Below, in pieces: positions 61,264 through 64,000 of a stretch of 64,000 bases of DNA. Below the pieces are notes generated by a model. It was given only the letters and a program-made list of their open reading frames with translations. It made no database searches and was not told the origin of the DNA. The stretch lies in contig JBHJOC010000020.1 in assembly GCA_050330095.1 (NCBI GenBank), forward strand, positions 1-64,000. The letters run 5' to 3'. A program made the position numbers and the translations under genes. How positions within the stretch are numbered: the stretch's first letter is position 1; the number at the start of each line of letters is the position of its first letter. The DNA comes from JBCBWG01 sp036804185 (GTDB lineage: Bacteria; Pseudomonadota; Alphaproteobacteria; Rhizobiales; Hyphomicrobiaceae).

Positions 61264-62724
61264 TTGGCGTTGGTCGGGGTGACAACGCTGGCGCTTGTTG
61301 CGTGCGGGAGCTTGGCTGAAGCGCGCGAGCCGCGGCAAAATCCCGACCACGCATCACTGATGCGGATCGAGAATTTCAGCGGTGAGATTGCAGAAGAGCG
61401 CATCACCGTCGGTGTCGACAAGTCGGTCCTGATCGAAGTTCCGATCACGCTGACGGATGTGCTCGTGTCCAACCCCGAAGTTGTCGACGCAAGTGTTCAG
61501 TCTTCGCGCGTGGTCTACCTGATCGCCAAGGACCTCGGCGAAGCCAATGTCATCATGGTTGGCGATGATGGTCGAAAGCTGGTCGTGGAGGTTGCCGTGA
61601 CCCGCGATCTCGCGCCCCTTGCTGCCACCATTGCACGGTTGATCCCGGGGTCGAACATCCGCGCTGAGATGGTGGGGGACCACGTTGTACTGTCAGGCGA
61701 AGCTTTGACGCCGCTTGACGCCAACCGTGCGGGTGATCTCGCGGCGCGCTACCTCAAATCGAAGGACCGCGTTGTCAACCTCGTGAAGTCTGCGGCCAAT
61801 GAGCAGGTCCACCTGCGGGTGAAAGTGGCGGAAATGTCCCGCGACGCGATCCGTCGCCTTGGGGTCGACTTCAACGAGGTCTTGCTAAAGGCGGGCCAGT
61901 TCACCTTCGGCGCTGTGACGCGAAACGTCTTCCCAGCGACGGGCCAAATCGTCCCTGGCGGGATCGTTGCTGGCGGTGCTCCGCTGGTCGCTGCCGGCTC
62001 AGGGCGGACATTTGGTTGGTCGAACGGCGGCGATCAGAGCATTCAGGCGCTGCTCCAGTCGCTGGAGCGCACCGGACTGATCCGGACGCTCGCCGAACCG
62101 AATCTGACGGCGGTTTCGGGTGAGACGGCGAAGTTCCTCGCTGGCGGAGAGTTCCCGATCCCGATCGCGCAGAACGAGCGTCAGGTGTCGATCGAGTTCA
62201 AAGAATTCGGGGTTACTCTCGAGTTCAAACCGGTCGTGCTCGATGCCGGCAACATCTCGCTCAGGATATCCGCCGCTGTCAGCGAACTCTCGACCGAAGG
62301 AGCGGTGCAGCTGACGGGATTTGCCGTCCCGGGCCTCAAGGTTCGCCGCGCCGAGACCACCATCGAACTCCCGTCCGGCGGTACGCTCGCCATGGCCGGG
62401 TTGATCTCGGCCGAGACGATCCAGTCGGTCGAGGGCATCCCCGGTCTCAAGGACATCCCGACGCTTGGTGCGCTGTTCCGCTCCAACGATTTTCGCAAAC
62501 GCGAAACCGAACTTGTCGTTCTCGTGACCCCCTACCTGGCAGCCCACGCCCACGAGAGCGCGTTCCGCGCGCCAACGGATGGTTTCGCGCCAGAGAGTGA
62601 ATTGAACCGACTGGTCTATGGACGGCTCAATCGGATCTACGGCGGTAGGCTCTCCATCAAGGACGCCGAGCGCGGGACCTACGGGTTCATCGTCGAGTAC
62701 CCAGACAGCGACGAGAGGGGCTGA
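61264..62724 (+). CDS. cpaC: CpaC/RcpA-type secretin for Tad pilus
   Basis: About 486 residues if translation starts at TTG 61264 (AAAGG upstream); the frame stays open to 60988, with ATGs at 61003 and 61102 that give implausible N-termini. A hydrophobic export segment (LALVGVTTLALVACGSLAEA) is at the start. Domains: BON/N0-like (VGVDKSVLIEVPITLTDVLVS), then the secretin domain (LIRTLAEPNLTAVSGETAKF, GVTLEFKPVVLDAGNISLRI, VPGLKVRRAETTIELPSGGT, GIPGLKDIPTLGALFRSNDF). Outer-membrane pore for the Tad pilus. A basic start MRQGRRSVDQR in another frame at 61226 suggests a possible frameshift. Confidence 0.88.
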   Translation: MALVGVTTLALVACGSLAEAREPRQNPDHASLMRIENFSGEIAEERITVGVDKSVLIEVPITLTDVLVSNPEVVDASVQSSRVVYLIAKDLGEANVIMVGDDGRKLVVEVAVTRDLAPLAATIARLIPGSNIRAEMVGDHVVLSGEALTPLDANRAGDLAARYLKSKDRVVNLVKSAANEQVHLRVKVAEMSRDAIRRLGVDFNEVLLKAGQFTFGAVTRNVFPATGQIVPGGIVAGGAPLVAAGSGRTFGWSNGGDQSIQALLQSLERTGLIRTLAEPNLTAVSGETAKFLAGGEFPIPIAQNERQVSIEFKEFGVTLEFKPVVLDAGNISLRISAAVSELSTEGAVQLTGFAVPGLKVRRAETTIELPSGGTLAMAGLISAETIQSVEGIPGLKDIPTLGALFRSNDFRKRETELVVLVTPYLAAHAHESAFRAPTDGFAPESELNRLVYGRLNRIYGGRLSIKDAERGTYGFIVEYPDSDERG

Positions 62725-62726
62725 TC

Positions 62727-63452
62727 ATGCCATCCATCCAATCCGTCCGCCGGGCATCCTCCCTTGTGTTGACGGCAGCGGCATGCCTTGCCGCGCTCAC
62801 GGCCTGCCGCGACCGCCTCGATGCATTCGAAGCCGCGCGCCTCGATGATCCGCGCTATCGTCACGCCATCGGATTTTCGAGCGGCATCGAAAGCTTGCGT
62901 GTGGAACTCGCCGCTTCTGGCGCCAACCTCGAACCGCACCAGCGCGCTGACGTGGCGCGCTTCATCGAGCGCTATCGCAGAGACGGGGTGCGCCACCTGA
63001 CGATCGCAACGAGCACGGGTGAGCGGTCTCAAATCGCGGTGCGCTCTGCTCTTGGCGACATCCGGGGGCTGATCGAAGAGGTCGGTCTCGATCCCGGTCG
63101 GGTCGAAGTCCAGGCCGGCCGGGCCCGATCGGGCTATCTGCCAGTGCTCGAGTTATCGTTCGTCAAGCCAAAGGCGGTTGCGCCGGTCTGCCCGGACTGG
63201 TCGGACGACGTGGCGCGCACCCGGGAGGCGCTCAACATGGCCAACCACGGCTGTGCTGACCGCAACAATTTCGCAGTGATGGTTGCCCATCCGCGCGACC
63301 TTCTGCACCCGCAGGATGCAAGCCCGCGATCGAGTGAGAAGCGGATGGTCGATTGGCGCGCTTATCGCGGCGAGGCCAGCGGCAATGCGCCAGCGAGCAC
63401 GGCGCCGCCGTCACAATCCCTGCCGCCTGGCCCGGCTGCGGTCACGCAATGA
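62727..63452 (+). CDS. cpaD: CpaD-family pilus assembly lipoprotein
   Basis: 241 residues, 2 nt after cpaC with GAGAGGGG upstream. Lipobox LTAC at about residue 26. CpaD features: YRHAIGFSSGIESLRVEL, RRDGVRHLTIATSTGERS, and the C-terminal CPDWSDDVARTREALNMANHGCADRNNFAVMVAHPRDL with two cysteines. Assists the secretin in Tad pilus assembly. Tail is Pro/Ala/Ser-rich. The expected cpaEF-tadBC genes do not follow. Confidence 0.9.
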   Translation: MPSIQSVRRASSLVLTAAACLAALTACRDRLDAFEAARLDDPRYRHAIGFSSGIESLRVELAASGANLEPHQRADVARFIERYRRDGVRHLTIATSTGERSQIAVRSALGDIRGLIEEVGLDPGRVEVQAGRARSGYLPVLELSFVKPKAVAPVCPDWSDDVARTREALNMANHGCADRNNFAVMVAHPRDLLHPQDASPRSSEKRMVDWRAYRGEASGNAPASTAPPSQSLPPGPAAVTQ

Positions 63453-63507
63453 TGATGGCCCGCTCGACCAAGGCAACGGCCCCGTCACTTTAGATTGCGG
63501 CCGCACC

Positions 63508-63954
63508 TCAGACGTCTTCTGCCCGGTTGCGCGCGCTGGCGCGGGCTGCGGCGGGCACATAAAGCGGATCGAGCGGGTAGGCGTCGGTCAGAATTTCAGT
63601 GATTGTCTCGATCGTCGCGCGCCGCTTGAGATAGGCGAGGGCCTCGAAGGCGGGGCCGCCGGCAAGTGGCTCGACGGCGACAGTCGCACGGTGATATCCA
63701 TTCGCCAGATGCACCGCTTCAAGCTCGTCGAGCCGGGCGAGCGTCGCAGCATTGACGAGGAAGGCTTCGCCGGCGACGCGATGGCCGCTTCCTGGCTCAT
63801 CGATCAGGTATGGGCTGCGCCATCGTCCACCGATCACCAGCGGGAAGTGCTCGCATGTGCGCACATCGCCGAAGAATTGGGCGTCTCCCATGTAGAGGGC
63901 GTGGTTTGGGAACCCCCGCTTGAGCGTCCCGTACACGAATATCGTCGTCGTCAT
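63508..63954 (-). CDS. gamma-glutamylcyclotransferase-like protein (AIG2/GGCT family)
   Basis: 148 residues from ATG 63954 with AGGAAGG upstream. The N-terminus TTTIFVYGTLKRGFPNHALY is the AIG2/GGACT signature, and LDELEAVHLANGYHR carries the putative catalytic Glu. Single small domain, cytoplasmic. It may cyclise gamma-glutamylamines or similar adducts. Unrelated to chaC in this window beyond the shared fold. Confidence 0.87.
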   Translation of the reverse strand: MTTTIFVYGTLKRGFPNHALYMGDAQFFGDVRTCEHFPLVIGGRWRSPYLIDEPGSGHRVAGEAFLVNAATLARLDELEAVHLANGYHRATVAVEPLAGGPAFEALAYLKRRATIETITEILTDAYPLDPLYVPAAARASARNRAEDV

Positions 63955-64000
63955 GAGCCTTCCTGGTTTTCCTTCGATCGCCATGCTGCGGATCGCAACT

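Overview
The window is GC-rich, densely coded bacterial chromosome that looks alphaproteobacterial, probably Hyphomicrobiales (Rhizobiales). The grounds are the AztABC-type zinc transporter, a MntR/SitABCD manganese module, the chaC-tyrA-hisC and greA-carB neighbourhoods, the folK-NYN-UDG-smpB-dapA order, a pgsA-moaD-moaE operon and Tad/Cpa pilus genes. This is judged from gene content and order; no database was searched. I see no prophage, IS transposase or CRISPR array, and only one RNA gene, tRNA-Cys.

Layout. Positions 1-11100 form a transition-metal import island. It holds a partial ABC ATPase and a His-rich ZrgA-like protein behind a Zur-type palindrome, then aztCBA, two periplasmic proteins (DUF1007 and DUF3299), sitABCD, and mntR beside a MntR-type palindrome. 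Positions 11200-25100 carry housekeeping genes: chaC, tyrA, hisC, folK, a NYN-domain protein, type-5 UDG, a peroxiredoxin, smpB, dapA, pcm, tRNA-Cys, greA and carB. Positions 25250-32500 carry a Ca/Na antiporter, the membrane sulfite dehydrogenase soeABC and two half-size permeases. Positions 32600-38330 hold an MBL-fold hydrolase, a secreted hypothetical, a large unknown membrane protein, pgsA and moaDE. Positions 38350-42700 hold a flavin monooxygenase cassette (hydrolase, flavin reductase, LLM monooxygenase) next to an FAD oxidoreductase. Positions 43100-48240 hold four glycosyltransferases. Positions 48400-55000 hold an oligopeptide-type ABC importer. The rest holds a CaiB/BaiF CoA-transferase, pgi, four Tad/Cpa pilus-type genes and a gamma-glutamylcyclotransferase-like protein.

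The most interesting structure lies between the genes. At least seven loci carry long stem-loop repeats that are related to each other and joined in different orders. Two composite units recur. U1 is about 160 nt (hairpin beta, linker, hairpin alpha; copies at 14456, 16270, 42888 and 50721). U2 is about 165 nt (hairpin gamma, linker, hairpin delta; copies at 11971, 34737 and 50883). Single modules occur elsewhere. Arms change in compensating pairs while loops are conserved, so the fold appears to be selected. One compound copy sits inside the peptide-transporter operon between the binding protein and the permeases. Another fragment encodes the N-terminus of a peroxiredoxin, and others supply the C-terminus or stop codon of folK, tyrA and the binding-protein gene. 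I regard this mosaic repeat family as the best candidate for something undescribed here.
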